Part shown: in pieces, positions 23,447-35,252 of the stretch
Layout of the letters: each line of letters opens with the position of its first letter
Position numbering within the stretch: the first letter of the stretch is position 1
Source: Pestalotiopsis fici W106-1
Taxonomy: Eukaryota > Ascomycota > Sordariomycetes > Amphisphaeriales > Sporocadaceae
Assembly (NCBI RefSeq): GCF_000516985.1
Contig: NW_006917095.1
Coordinates: forward strand, 2,733,077-2,797,076
Length of the DNA: 64,000 bases
Direction of reading: 5' to 3'
Made by a program: the position numbers and the translations under genes
Notes under the pieces: model-generated
Told to the model about the DNA's origin: nothing
Seen by the model: only the letters and a program-made list of their open reading frames with translations
Database searches by the model: none

Positions 23447-26400
23447 GCATTGTGCGAGATTGTATGGCTTGAGTTGTGGTTCCCCTCCCCCTCATTTTCG
23501 TTTTGTTTCATAGTATTCTCGAAAGGGCGGTATGGCTGTTAGATTTCCCGAGGCAACTTTGCAGCATTTCCGTGCATCACGGTGGACTGTTTCTCAAAAT
23601 TGATCAGGAGGCAAGTATTTTGTTTTTCTCAAGATAGGCCAGCCGCACAATACAGACGCCTGACATGGCTGGCGACATCATATCCAGCTTCCTAGCAACC
23701 AATGCTATGAGTCGCCCGTGGCTTCGATGTTTTGTGGTACCAACTCATCTCACCTTAAAAAGGTAACACAGCCAATAGATGCGGCGCTCGGTCAAGGTGC
23801 CTTCATTTACTGAGCCAGCATTGGGCGTTGCGTTGTAACTCTAATATGACTAAAGCTTGGTTGCTCATATAAAGTCAATAGCCGAAATAGACTAAATCGA
23901 CCTACCATGTTATAATGATGCTCTATCCTCATACCAAGGTGTAACCTCGGACAGACTACCCACGCGTGTTATATTTCAAAATCAGCAATCCTACTGAAAT
24001 CAATTCCTTGCCGTGTATAAGGACGGATTGGTTATTCGTCTTCAATATGCGATGTTCGCGTGTTGTCGCACTCAATTACCTGATTGCCTAGATCCTTTTG
24101 CGTTACCCTAAGGAGGCATAGAGAATACTCTGAATGACGGCCGCATGCAAGCCCCTATTGATGGCTATGGGTCTAGCCCATACTCGCCGAGATGCGTTGC
24201 GTGATGGAGAGAATTTGCCGATCGGGTAAACACTATACGAATCATCTTCGTGACTCAGCTGACGTGATTCGCAACTATTATCACTTCCCGAGGCAGCCAC
24301 GTATGATCCAGGCGTCTGCCGACCGAAATGGAATCATTACAACGGGGCTGAAAGCAGCCCGGCAGAAGAGGGGGTCGATTCCGATATGCCAACTGGGAGA
24401 TGAAAGCCGCGATGAATGGGGGTCACCGCTTGTCATGTCGCGATTGAAACACAAGCGACACCAAATCATCAGGCAGGATTGACAACAAACGATCGAAAGA
24501 CCAGAATCCCGCGGCGCAAGGTTACCCGGGCACGCGTATAATGGATGCTCGGCATGAATAATAGAGGGCGGAGTTATAGAAAGTCGTCGGTTGTGCCGAC
24601 GAAGCTGACGTCGGATAACCCGATCGTGCAGAGTCGAGCTCTTGGCAGGGTTTCAACGAGGGGCTCCAAAGCAGAGAGCAAAGCCAGCAATTGGGCGGCT
24701 AGAGAGGCTTTTCACGTCCCACGTATCGTCGTTGTCGTCGTCGTCCTCGTCGTCCCGCGGACATTGTTGCCCAAGGCAGTAAACACCCCTTTAATGGATG
24801 GCGCGAATCAAGAGACGTGAGAGAGTCCATCTTGTTTAATGCGACGCAGAAGAAACGCGGCTCTTGAGGCAGCTCTGATGTAATATGCACCAGAATGGCG
24901 GGATCCCGTGTCACCGAGAGCACCACGAGGTTGGGACCAAGCCCTCCGAGTCGTTTGATGCCAAGTCAACGAGAGCCGTTGTCACTATCGCAGCACCCGG
25001 ACTACGTTCCATACAATTCAGATCCGGCAAAAGGGTGAGAGCAAAGTTCTGGGTCTTTGGTTGCCAGTCCAGTGAACCAAGCATCGCTCCGCTTTTTGGC
25101 GCGGACTTGTCTAGCCAAGTGCAACAGCGCAATGCTGCTGTGGGATGCGTCGGGAAAAGTGAGCAGCAGGTCTCGAACCATAGTCGATTAATCTGTACAG
25201 CTTGAGGCTGAGCGCATGACTGGCACAAGCGGCCATGAGGAGGCGCCCGTGATGCTCGTAATATAGAGTAGATGCAGGGATTGAGATGAGGTGTGTTCTA
25301 AATCCGGTCCCCTGACTATCCAGGTCGCGAGCTGTTCTCAAGCTTTGTGTAGCTACGGTAGCATTCCGGACGGATTCTGGTACGGCGGCAGCTGGGCGGG
25401 CTTCTTGGGGCCCTTGGGTCATGGCGCCATCCAACCAGCAATGCCGCCATTAAGAGCAATGCTTGGCAAGATTACGGGATATTGAAAATTGATTCTGTCG
25501 ATTTGCTGCTCTATTGTTGTTGTTGTATGTCTATTTCAAAGATTGCGCCCTGGCAAGTGTCGTAAAAAAAATGCCATGGTAATCTTGAAACTCTGGTGCT
25601 GCCACCAGCTGCTGGTTGTCTCCCGGGCTTGCTGCCGAAGACAAGAGAAACACTTTTTCCTTTGTCCGTCAAAACATGAGATGATCTGCGCAAACTGACG
25701 ACATCAATGCCGAGGGACGACGGAAGATTCAGCTCATGCATGCCGGCTGCAGCACACATTTTTCTCGTCCAGGTCCAGCGCACAACCTCTGGCGCAGGTG
25801 TAGGCGTGATGGTGGTGTGTAGCATGTGGTTACAACGATGGATCTGACAGCCTGGGATTTTTTGGCCCAGGCAGGCTCCAACATTTTACCCCCAGCTCCA
25901 GAAAGTCAACACCATCTTACATGGTAATACATGTACCCGACCCTGCTGGCTGGCCCTTGTAAGCTGGATCTGCCTACATTTACAGTAGGGTGGATGGGTG
26001 CCTCACCTGCATCCATGCTCTGCTGCTCCTGCTAGTGGCGACCCGGAGGAATGAAATCCTACAGAGCAAGAATAACACCAAAACAACAACAATTGCAGCA
26101 AAGGTTTTCCAAGGTGTCGGGGTGCATGAGCATAGAAGCAGAGTTGTAAAACATGTTTACAGACAGTAGCTTCATAGCTATCCTTGCACATACCTAGGCC
26201 GATGCTTGATATCTACCGGGCCCCGGCCAACCGTCCAAGATTGGCGTTCTGTGCGATCCTGGTCAACCCCGGAGCTCCGTAGTACTTACGTACATTGAGT
26301 TCCCAGAGAAACCTGGGGATTGATTGAGGAAAAAAAGTCAAAGTGCCCAATCGTGGTCCGCGCTGATTAGACGAGAAGGCCGGATTAGGAACTGAAGCGT

Positions 26401-28822
26401 TGCATCCCTCCAAGTAACCGCGCGTCGGCTACGATAATATTCCCGATCAATAGTACCTACGTAGAATCAATTCCTGGGAATGGATTCCCTCTCGGTCGGG
26501 CTGCAGAGACAATTGAAACCCCACTTGGACATCAGAACCACCCTCCCATAAACAAACTCATGTAGGAGGTAAGTAGGCACCCTTGGAAGGGATCGTGAGA
26601 CACTGTTGCAGGCATATATAATCTCGAATGGGTAACGAACAACCATATGAATAGTCGTTATTGAAACGGGTTGCAGGATTAAGAAGCAGTGCTCGGATCA
26701 AAGGCTGGTGTTCCGTGCGCATGGTTGTCGTTGGTGTTATTAGCGGCAAAGAGCTCTGAGCACAGCACAGCAACAGCACCCGTGGACAGCACTTGGAGCG
26801 CTAGAATGTCACTGCCCAACGGCGTGCCAGGATGTCGGTACCTGTTTTCTGACCAACATGAGGGAACTTTCAGTTGAGGATTCATGGCGCAGACCCCCAA
26901 TCGCATCATCACTACCTTGTCTTTTTATGGGTTTACTAGAGAACTACATCATGTTTGACTGCTGACGGATTCCGAAATTCCCAGCAATCTGACCCCCAGA
27001 TCTTGTTCTTGTACATAGTATCCCGCCCTAGTAACATGGTTTCCGCTCCTCTCACAGTGGCCACAGTGGTTGGCTTTTCTTCCATAGGTAGATACTGAGA
27101 CTCTTGGTGTAGAAAGCCAACCGCGTTTGTCCTACGTTTTGACGCACAATGCAGAATGATCTTGTTTTCCATTTTTGACCAATTAACCATCCAACCGACC
27201 GATTGCCCTGCAAACGCCGCAATAGTGACTGATTGGGTGACTGGCTGACTGGTCGGGGTCCAAGAGGCGGGTGAATTTGATGGTTGGAGGTTTCCCACCG
27301 CTCTTTTTCTCACCACGTACTCTCTCTCACTCTTGACCATCATCATCAAACTACTTAATTCCTCCGGGCGAACAGTCCAATTCGGGTCTGCCGAACTTGT
27401 ACACGCCCCGCGACAAAGCTCACAAGCACGACTTGGCGCTAGGTGCACAAAGGTGCACAAAGGTGCAGCATAGCGTTACATTCCGTAAGTCTTTTCCACC
27501 CAAGCATTTCCTTAGCGCGATGGTATACCTTTTTTTTTTTAACCCTCTGCCCCCATCATCACCATCAGGCTGCGCTTCGTCGTTTGCAGCCCATGTCGGT
27601 GGGCTTTAATTGATTAATCGATTGATTGATGTCCCTCTGGCCCCTCACTTTCCCCCCATATCACTGAATCACCACTCTCAATCCAACCTACATTACCATC
27701 ACTTGTTGAAGAGTACATATGTATGTACTTACATACACATGTATGTAAGTGGGTGGTTGGCCTTTCCCCACGAATCAGCTTATGTATCAACGTATGACCG
27801 ACAAGACCCTCTGACCTGACGAGCGCCTCTTGTGTAGTTTGATTCGACGAGAGACAGCTCAGACAAACGGACGAGCAAGATAATATTTTTTTTTCTCTTC
27901 CCTACTATTGCTGGTTGTCTGCTCGGTTCGGCAGACGCGCATATGCACACAACCCAGCCCAAGAAGAAAAAAAGCCCATCACACTTGATCAATTTCATCA
28001 TCCCACTCCCCAGTCTCTTTCTTTAGTGGTGCCCGCCACTGGCGCAGCGCCCCCAAGTCATCCCCAGCCAGTCATCATCAGCACGGTCAAGGGCAACAAA
28101 CCAAGGGGACCAAGAAGAAAAAAACAAAATAAGAGTCGATAATCAGGCAACACACGACTCGCTTCGGGACACACTCTTTCCAACACCGGCCCTCTGTAAA
28201 AGCAGTCCGTCCCTCCTCTACTGGCCTTTAGAACCAATTCTGTCTCAATCCTGACTCCTGGATAGGGGCCACAGAGGGAGATCGGATATTGCACGACTCA
28301 GTCCATCTTAGTTTTTAGGACGGACCAGCCGCTAACTAGTCGATTCACGAAAAAAGTTGTTCCAGATCTACCGCCCGCCACGTCTCGCAAGTCCACCGCC
28401 TCACCTTGGTTGACGTACCGTACCTGGCTTACCTACTTGTACCTTGCCGTAGGTTTCCAGTGTAGGTTGCCGGCGACATCGACTGGAGAGAACTGTACGT
28501 ACATGAGTAGAGAGTACGTACAGGTGCACCACTCTCTCACTCTCTCACCTACTTATTGACTTGGTTCCTGGGGACCCCGGTTCCTTTGATTGTCGACCCT
28601 CATTTCCCAATCGTCTCTTGGTCTTGGAAGAGAGTTGGCGCGCAACCTATCTTTTCTTTCTTTCCTGGAACTTTTGTTTGTTGTGCTTCTTTACTACTAT
28701 TTTTCTGTTCGCCTTGCACTTGCCGCCGTTTGTTATTGCTGTTCTTTCACACGGCGTTACAGCGTTCAGCTGCACCGACAGGCACACCCGCTGCCCCACC
28801 AACTACTAGTCAGTTCTACACA
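23447..28822. other. large gene-free stretch upstream of the F-box/WD40 gene
   Basis: Over 5.3 kb no frame shows a conserved domain or a convincing exon chain. Features seen: a GTCGTC-type simple repeat near 24721-24760, several TACCTA, TACGTA and TAGGTA words (26460, 28410-28520), a near-perfect palindrome at 27727-27750, and CT-rich DNA just before the start codon. Part of the right end is probably the 5' leader of the F-box gene. Confidence 0.5.
27727..27750. repeat. 24-bp inverted repeat
   Basis: Perfect 9-bp arms, ACTTACATA and TATGTAAGT, flank a 6-base centre. It lies in a longer TACATATGTATGTA-rich patch, about 1.1 kb upstream of the F-box/WD40 start. Confidence 0.7.
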
Positions 28823-31053
28823 ATGGTGAACAACACCACGACCACGACCCTCCCCGTGCCGGGCTGGACTCCGGCCAAGCGCCTGGTGAATGACTACGAA
28901 CCATCCACGTCTGGCGCCAGTGCATACTCCGCCGACACGGGGGCTGAGGTCGAAAAGGACTTTTTAGAGCCCGTCCGCCCTACCACAGCCAATCCCTTCC
29001 CTTCACGCACACGGAGCTTCAGCTCGACGGTACACTGGCGACGACGACCCAAGTCATTGCTCCTCAGCTCAGAGAACGACGACACCCAAACTCCCTCGGT
29101 CTTTCCCGAACCCGCAGAAGAGGACACCCGCTCCGAGTCTCAGGATAGCAATGGCTCGCTCAAGGGAAAGTTTAGGCGCGCTTCTCTGAGCCTCATGAAG
29201 GGTATCGTACATCGCCGGGATCGCCGAAGTTCAGAGCCGGAAAAGACCCTGGAATTCACAACACAGCACACACAGCATCAACATACGAGATCTTCTACAG
29301 CACATTCAGCCTGGAACAAGTTGCGGCAGGCCGCCAGCTTCAAACACTCCAAGATGATCAATGGCGGACGAGCTAACGCCTTGGACACCATCTACTCACC
29401 CATTGAGTCGACATTCTCTAATGTGCCCATTCCTGGCAACGGCCTCCAGCCCCCCATCATTCCGTCGCACACTGGCGCCGCAGCTAAAGCCTCGGTCGTG
29501 TCCCACAACGAATACTTGGCCATGCTACAGCGAGAGGAATGGCTGGCAGATCAGGTGCAGAATGATCGCGAAAGTGGAATCGGCATCTCCATCATGAACT
29601 CCGATGAAACTGAAGTGGCCGTGAGAGAGAACACACGCATTAGCAGAGTCGACTTCATCTCTCGACTGCCCGCCGAGCTTTCCATTCGCATCCTCTCCCA
29701 CCTCGGTGCCAATGGCCTGACTGCTGCTGCGCGTGTGTCCAAGAAGTGGTACGACGTTACACAGGACTGGCAGATCTGGCGACAGAGTTTCCTGCGTGAG
29801 AAGACGGCTACATATGCAACCGCTGCACCCATTGAGCCTGGCACAGGTTTTGGCGTCCCTGCTATCCTTCCCGGAAACGATTGGCAGAAAATTTACAAGG
29901 CAAAGCAGCAGCTGGAGCAACGTTGGAACCAAGGCACCTCATTCCGTTCTGTCTACTTGAACGGCCACCTTGACAGTATTTACTGCCTTCAGTTTGATGA
30001 GTATGTTCAAATCCCCAACATCACAGCCCAAACTATCCAGACTGACCATAATCTGCTAGATCCAAGATCATCACTGGCTCAAGGGACAAGACCATTCGAA
30101 TTTGGGACATGCACACCTTCCAGTGTCGGCTCGTTATTGGACCTCCCGAGGTCGTCAATGACACTTCAGTACTGTTCGATGCCAACGGCCGCCCTCTACA
30201 CTATGTGTCAGCACCAGATAGGGCGCGCAACCACGAGTCGGTCCCAGCTGTCGTCTCTTTCCAACTCCATCACAAGGCTTCTATCTTGTGTCTCCAGTAC
30301 GATGAGAATATTCTCGTGACTGGTTCCTCAGATGGCTCGTGCATCATTTATAACGTCAAATCTGGCTATCGCCCCATCCGGCGCCTGGAACACCACACTG
30401 CCGCCGTTCTGGATCTTGCCTTTGACGACAAGCACATTGTCACGTGCTCCAAAGATATCAGCATCTGTGTCTGGGACCGAGCGACTGGCGCTATGCTTAA
30501 GCAGCTCAAGGGTCACACTGGTCCCGTCAACGCTGTTCAGCTGCGTGGCAACAGTATTGTGTCCTGCTCTGGCGACTTCAAAGTTAAGCTGTGGAACATT
30601 GACAGTGGCAAAGTCGTTCGCGAATTCGAGGGCCACACCAAGGGTCTTGCCTGCAGCCAGTTCTCCGAGGATGGCCGATACATTGCATCTGCTGGTAGCG
30701 ACAAGATGATCCGTATTTGGGACGCGAGAACGGGCGAGTGCATTAGGGAGATGCAGGCACATGACAGCCTGGTCCGCAGTTTGCACATTGACAGTGTCAG
30801 CGGACGTCTAATCAGTGGAAGCTACGATACCGATATCAAGGTTTTCGACATGGCTACGGGCGACCAACTTCTCGATTTCCCCCGATGGCACGCAAGCTGG
30901 GTGTTGAGTGCCAAGAGTGATTACAGACGCATTGTCAGCACCGGACAAGACCCCAAGATCCTTATCATGGATTTTGGCCACGGCGTCCAGAATATTGGAA
31001 TGCTCGAACGCACGCCCACGGCTGATGTGGCACGCGATGCTGGATTCATCTAG
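28823..31053 (+). CDS. F-box and WD40-repeat protein (SCF ubiquitin ligase substrate receptor)
   Basis: Two exons, 28823-30000 and 30060-31053, encode 723 residues; the 59-bp intron falls inside the first WD repeat. Residues 1-270 are disordered, rich in serine and basic residues (FRRASLSLMKGIVHRRDRRSS). The F-box is near 275-318 (SRLPAELSIRILSHLGANGL, then WQIWRQSF). Seven WD repeats follow, from about 375 to 715, with GH and WD-type dipeptides such as GSRDKTIRIWD, CSKDISICVWD, CSGDFKVKLWN and AGSDKMIRIWD. The architecture is that of FBXW7, Cdc4 and Met30-type proteins: the F-box binds Skp1 in an SCF ligase and the propeller binds phosphorylated substrates. Which substrate is not evident, and I do not equate it with Met30 or Cdc4. 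The frame is open upstream of 28823 but contains no ATG there. Confidence 0.93.
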
Positions 31054-33402
31054 GCAATGAACAATCGCGATCGCCCTCGCGGTCGCCATGGCCGCTTCCG
31101 CCGTCGTCGTTACTATCTGCCACTCATATACCCGAACTTTTGAAAAGAAACGAGTTTTGAAGCGACGCATACAATTATAGATTGCAGTCATTTTGTCTTC
31201 ATGGGGGGGTCTCCGGAGTTTCGGCATCCTTGAGCATAGCATAGCGCACTGGTATTTGTGGTTTTGATCTGTTTTTTCCCCGGCGAATGGAATGATTTCA
31301 TGGGACCGGTGAGTCCCGATTGGATTGGCGTTGTGCCGGTCAATAACGAGCCGGAGCAAAATATTTGATCCAGCATTTTCATCATTCGCAGCGGCATACG
31401 CATTTTGCTTTTCGTAGCCTCGAGGCAGCGTCACGGCGACACTTTTGTTTGACGTGGGAAAACAACGCTTGCTTGGGTGTCAGTCAGCTAGAGTAGCAAA
31501 GACAGTGATCCACTACATTGAGAAGAAATGAAAGTTTTTGTCGTGGAAATCAACGTCTCAATTGTCTCGAAAGTCTAAAGTGACTTGCTTCAGTCATGCT
31601 ATGCCCACCCATATCGGTCCATGATCTACTTGGTTTGGTCTCGGGCCGCCAGCCACTCTTTTCTCGCTAGGTATATATTTTCTTTTTCCTTTCGTGACGC
31701 AGAAAAATACTAGACACTTTAATTGACGTGATCGGGATTATTCTGCAGACAAGGCACTACCAACAAAGCAAATGTTTAAGCTTATATCCTCTGACGGGGA
31801 TTCTTGAAGAAATGCGTCATGTAGTTCTTTTCCCTGCCCAAGGAATCGTAGCAGAACAAGGCATTTTGATTGGTTGTACCAATGAGACTGAAGACTTGGG
31901 TTTCCCTTCTTGGATTCCCTCTTCTGCCTCAAGATTCCGCCATGGAGGTCATGTCCTGATTCTTCCTTGTAATATACATAGGGTATCCGAAATCAGACCT
32001 GTTTTTTTTTTCCACTTACCAATGGTGAAGAAGAGTTTTCTACACAATGTACCGTCAATGTATTTGTCTTGAATAGCGTGACCGAGAAGTAAGATACAAG
32101 CAGAGCAAGTCTCATGTGGGAAAAAGCTGACCCATTGGTTGGATATATNNNNNNNNNNNNNNNNNNNNNNNNNNNNNNNNNNNNNNNNNNNNNNNNNNNN
32201 NNNNNNNNNNNNNNNNNNNNNNNNNNNNNNNNNNNNNNNNNNNNNNNNTTATCTGGTATGAGATGGGGGCAGCATGATTTACCCCCGTGGAAATGAAAAC
32301 TTGCCTGGTGTCCTGTTCAGGTACGTCTGCGTAGTCTAGAACAAAAGTCCCTTGAAAAATGGGTTGGACAATAAAAACCCCCATCTTCCAGCTATCTTCA
32401 AAGTGTGGCATATCCAACAAAGGGCAAGAAGAGTCGAGCAGAACGAAACGCGGCATGCCCCGCCCGTGGGTGTCGCATATTTCATAGTTGAAAATGTGTT
32501 TGACGGCATGTCATTGGTCACGATTATATATCATGCAGCATTTCTCCTGGGCTGAGCCGCTTCGGTAGGAGAGGGTTTAACACAAAAAAGAGGCTGTCGT
32601 GCAACATGATGTAGCAAGCACGTTGGGCACGGCTGTGCTTCAAAACGCGCAGGGTCTTGAGGGCACGTGTTAACCTTCCAATTAGATTGTAGAGTTGCCA
32701 TGTAAAACCCTCTGTACCGAAACCATGAATCCCTTTTTTTCTTTTATCTTTCAAAGCACATGTTCCCTTTGCAAACGTACATTTCAGTTGCCCCCAAAAA
32801 ATTGTACACACATGGACACCTTCATAAAAGATTTCTTCCGTTGATTGAATCCGCCCTGTTGCCTCCTCGCATTTGATAACGCCTTGTAACCGCGTATAAG
32901 ATGAACTGTATGTATACCGAGAGCCAATAAGGAAAAAGAAAATTGAAAAGGGACAATGACTTATGGTATCATATCGTATAATGAAGGACACATTGGTCCT
33001 GCAAATGCCGCAAGGGGTATTGTATAATAATGCCCACCAGCTGCCCGTGTACCAGACGCCGAGGAAATGAAGTTATCGCAAAAGCAAGCTACCAGGCGAC
33101 GTGGCGCGTTCTTGCCATTTAACATGAAACGAACCTGGAAAGCATAATTTCATGGTGATATAAAGTATGCACCTTTTCGAATGATCGACCGGCATTGTAT
33201 AGATCGGCAATAATCAAGTCGTGTACGCGTATTTCCGATACAGATTTGATGCTCTGACGGTCCAGGTCTGGTGTAGATAGACATAGTCCAAAGTAGTGAT
33301 TCCAGCTCAGAATATCTAATCATCTCTCATGCTCGTAACGATAGCATAGTACCACACACAAGGCGCCTTTCAAAGGCTCCACGATGAATAGAAAACACAT
33401 CT
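31054..33402. other. intergenic between convergent genes, contains an assembly gap
   Basis: This stretch lies between the 3' ends of the F-box/WD40 gene and the AT-hook gene. The left few hundred bases should be the F-box 3' untranslated region. A 100-N gap interrupts it. Frames spanning the gap are artefacts. No gene is supported on either side. Confidence 0.5.
32149..32248. other. assembly gap, 100 N
   Basis: Exactly 100 N, the conventional placeholder for a scaffold join of unknown length. A gene could be hidden here, and order and distance across it depend on the assembler. Confidence 0.98.
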
Positions 33403-34562
33403 CTAGCCTCTATTTGCGACGGTCGGTATTGGTGGTGTAGCACGTGTCATGGGATCGAAACCGCTTCTGGACCTATCCCGATCTGGGAAAATGGGGTCGA
33501 CGCGAGGAGCTTCTGGTCTGTACTGCTCGTGTGGCCGATCGCTTTTCAGAGGCGGGAGTGTATTGGACTGCTGGACAGGCGTCGTCGAGTGTGTCTGCCT
33601 CGGTGAGGGTGAAGGGTGTTGCATTGGCTGATGAAAAGTTGACGGTCTTTTATCCCCCGGCTGGCCTCCTCCATGATCTCTAGGCGATCCCGTCCGGCTA
33701 GGCTGTTCAACAGGTTCAGGAGGAGCACGATGATCTGGCGCAGACGCTGGAGAAGGTAGAAGATAGGAGCCTGTGGGTGAATACTCGCCCAGCTTGCCCC
33801 TCTTCTTGCCCTGCATATCCATCGTACTGCCTGCATATTCATATCCTGGCGAAGGTATGTACTCGCGCGCATGCGCCATGTTGATGGTGGTCATCGGCGC
33901 TGCCGCAGAAACAGGTGCAGGTACAGGTACAGGTGCAGGTACAGGTGCTGGTATGATGGGTGCGTATTCCATTGTCCGAAACGAGTTTGCACGAGCTTGG
34001 GCTTCCTTGTCGGCCTTGGATGGGCGCCCTCGCTTCTTTCCAGTTACCGGAATCGTACCCGGACTGCTGTTCATATTGAGAGGAACAGACTGAAAGTTGC
34101 TTGCAATAGGACGGGGTTGGATATTGCGTGGTGGATGAGACGACTCGATTGGGCCCATTGTGACCTGCCTCTTCGGCGGCTGCTCGCTAGCTTCCAGGGA
34201 TTTGCGCTTCAGACCATAGTATGTCGAAGGTGGAGGTTGATGTATAGCTAAAACTCTCTCTGCGGCTCCCATACATTGTTGCATGGTGCGACCTAGCCAT
34301 GTCAGCCTTCGTTCTTAGATGATGAGAGTACTGACCAATACGCATGGTACCTACCGATGGGGAGTTGCATATTCAGCCAGTTTGGATCAATGTTCTGAGC
34401 CCTGATGAACTCTGCGAGGATCGGCACATCTACTGTGCTTGCCTTGATTATCTCACCGAGCAGGAACCGCTACAACAAACAATTTTGTGAATACGAAGCT
34501 GCATTTCACCGAGTCCGACAGGCTTCACTTACGAGTTCGGGGTCTTGCCATGTTGTCTCCAT
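33403..34562 (-). CDS. AT-hook nuclear protein, disordered
   Basis: Three exons (34562-34533, 34469-34355, 34292-33403) encode 344 residues. Exon 1 holds only ten codons (METTWQDPEL). The ordered part is residues 10-65, beginning RFLLGEIIKASTVDVPILAE and including DPNWLNMQLPIG, which resembles a short helical domain of unassigned ascomycete proteins. An AT-hook with flanking basics, GKKRGRPSKADKE, is near residues 133-145, with a second weaker GKKRGK near 210. The rest is proline-, serine- and glutamine-rich, including a tandem PAPVP repeat near 160-175 encoded by an AGGTGC/AGGTAC microsatellite. Minor-groove DNA binding and a chromatin role are inferred from the AT-hook only. Introns of 63 and 62 bp are GT-AG. 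Confidence 0.85.
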
Positions 34563-35213
34563 GGCGAATGTCGCAGCGAGAAACCGCCGGTGCTGACTGA
34601 GGATTGAAATAGGGAAAATGCTACCGGAGCTGCAATCATGGCATTTCAAGCAGAATATAGATAAAGAACAAGAATGATGTAGCTTGCAGTTCTGTCAGAA
34701 TAACGAGAGGATTCTGCTCAGCCTAGTGAAATGGAAATTTCAAGTTGAAGAAGGCTGCCTCACGCAAAGAGCTGCGGTTCACACTACACAACAGGAGGCG
34801 GCTGTGATACGGGAGGCAAGGGGACGGACGCTGTGCAGGCCAGAAAGTCGAGGGATGTGTGTCATAGGAGTGGCTAGGTCCAGATGAAGAATGCAGGAGG
34901 GGGCTTCTAGCAGAGAGTCGCGGAAAAGGGCATGGGATACGCGCGCGAAAGAGGAAAAAAAAAAGGTATGACAAGCGCGCGTCTTTGGCGAGATGCCCGA
35001 ATCAGATGTCAAACGAGTGTATGGCCGTGTCTTGGAGAAGCTCGAGTAGTACAGAAAACAAAACGTCGTGAAGCTGCCAACTGAGAAACCTCGCGACGGG
35101 CGCGCTGGTTTGCGATCGGCAAAGATCAAGGTTGCTACCTCTATTGCAAGGGTCGAGGTAAGGTAAAAAGTAGCGCGCGGAAAGCTTTGGTCGCCGCCTG
35201 TCTCGAGTCCAGC

Positions 35214-35252
35214 GCCTGTCTGTCTGCCTGCCTGCCTGTGTGCCTGTCTTGT
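35214..35252 (+). repeat. TGCC/TGTC tetranucleotide microsatellite
   Basis: Irregular tandem CTGT, CTGC and CTGTGTGC units about 650 bp upstream of the AT-hook start codon, on the side of its promoter. Confidence 0.6.

Noticed and set aside
32112..32456. frames spanning the N gap
   Set aside because: They are artefacts of translating N as unknown residues.
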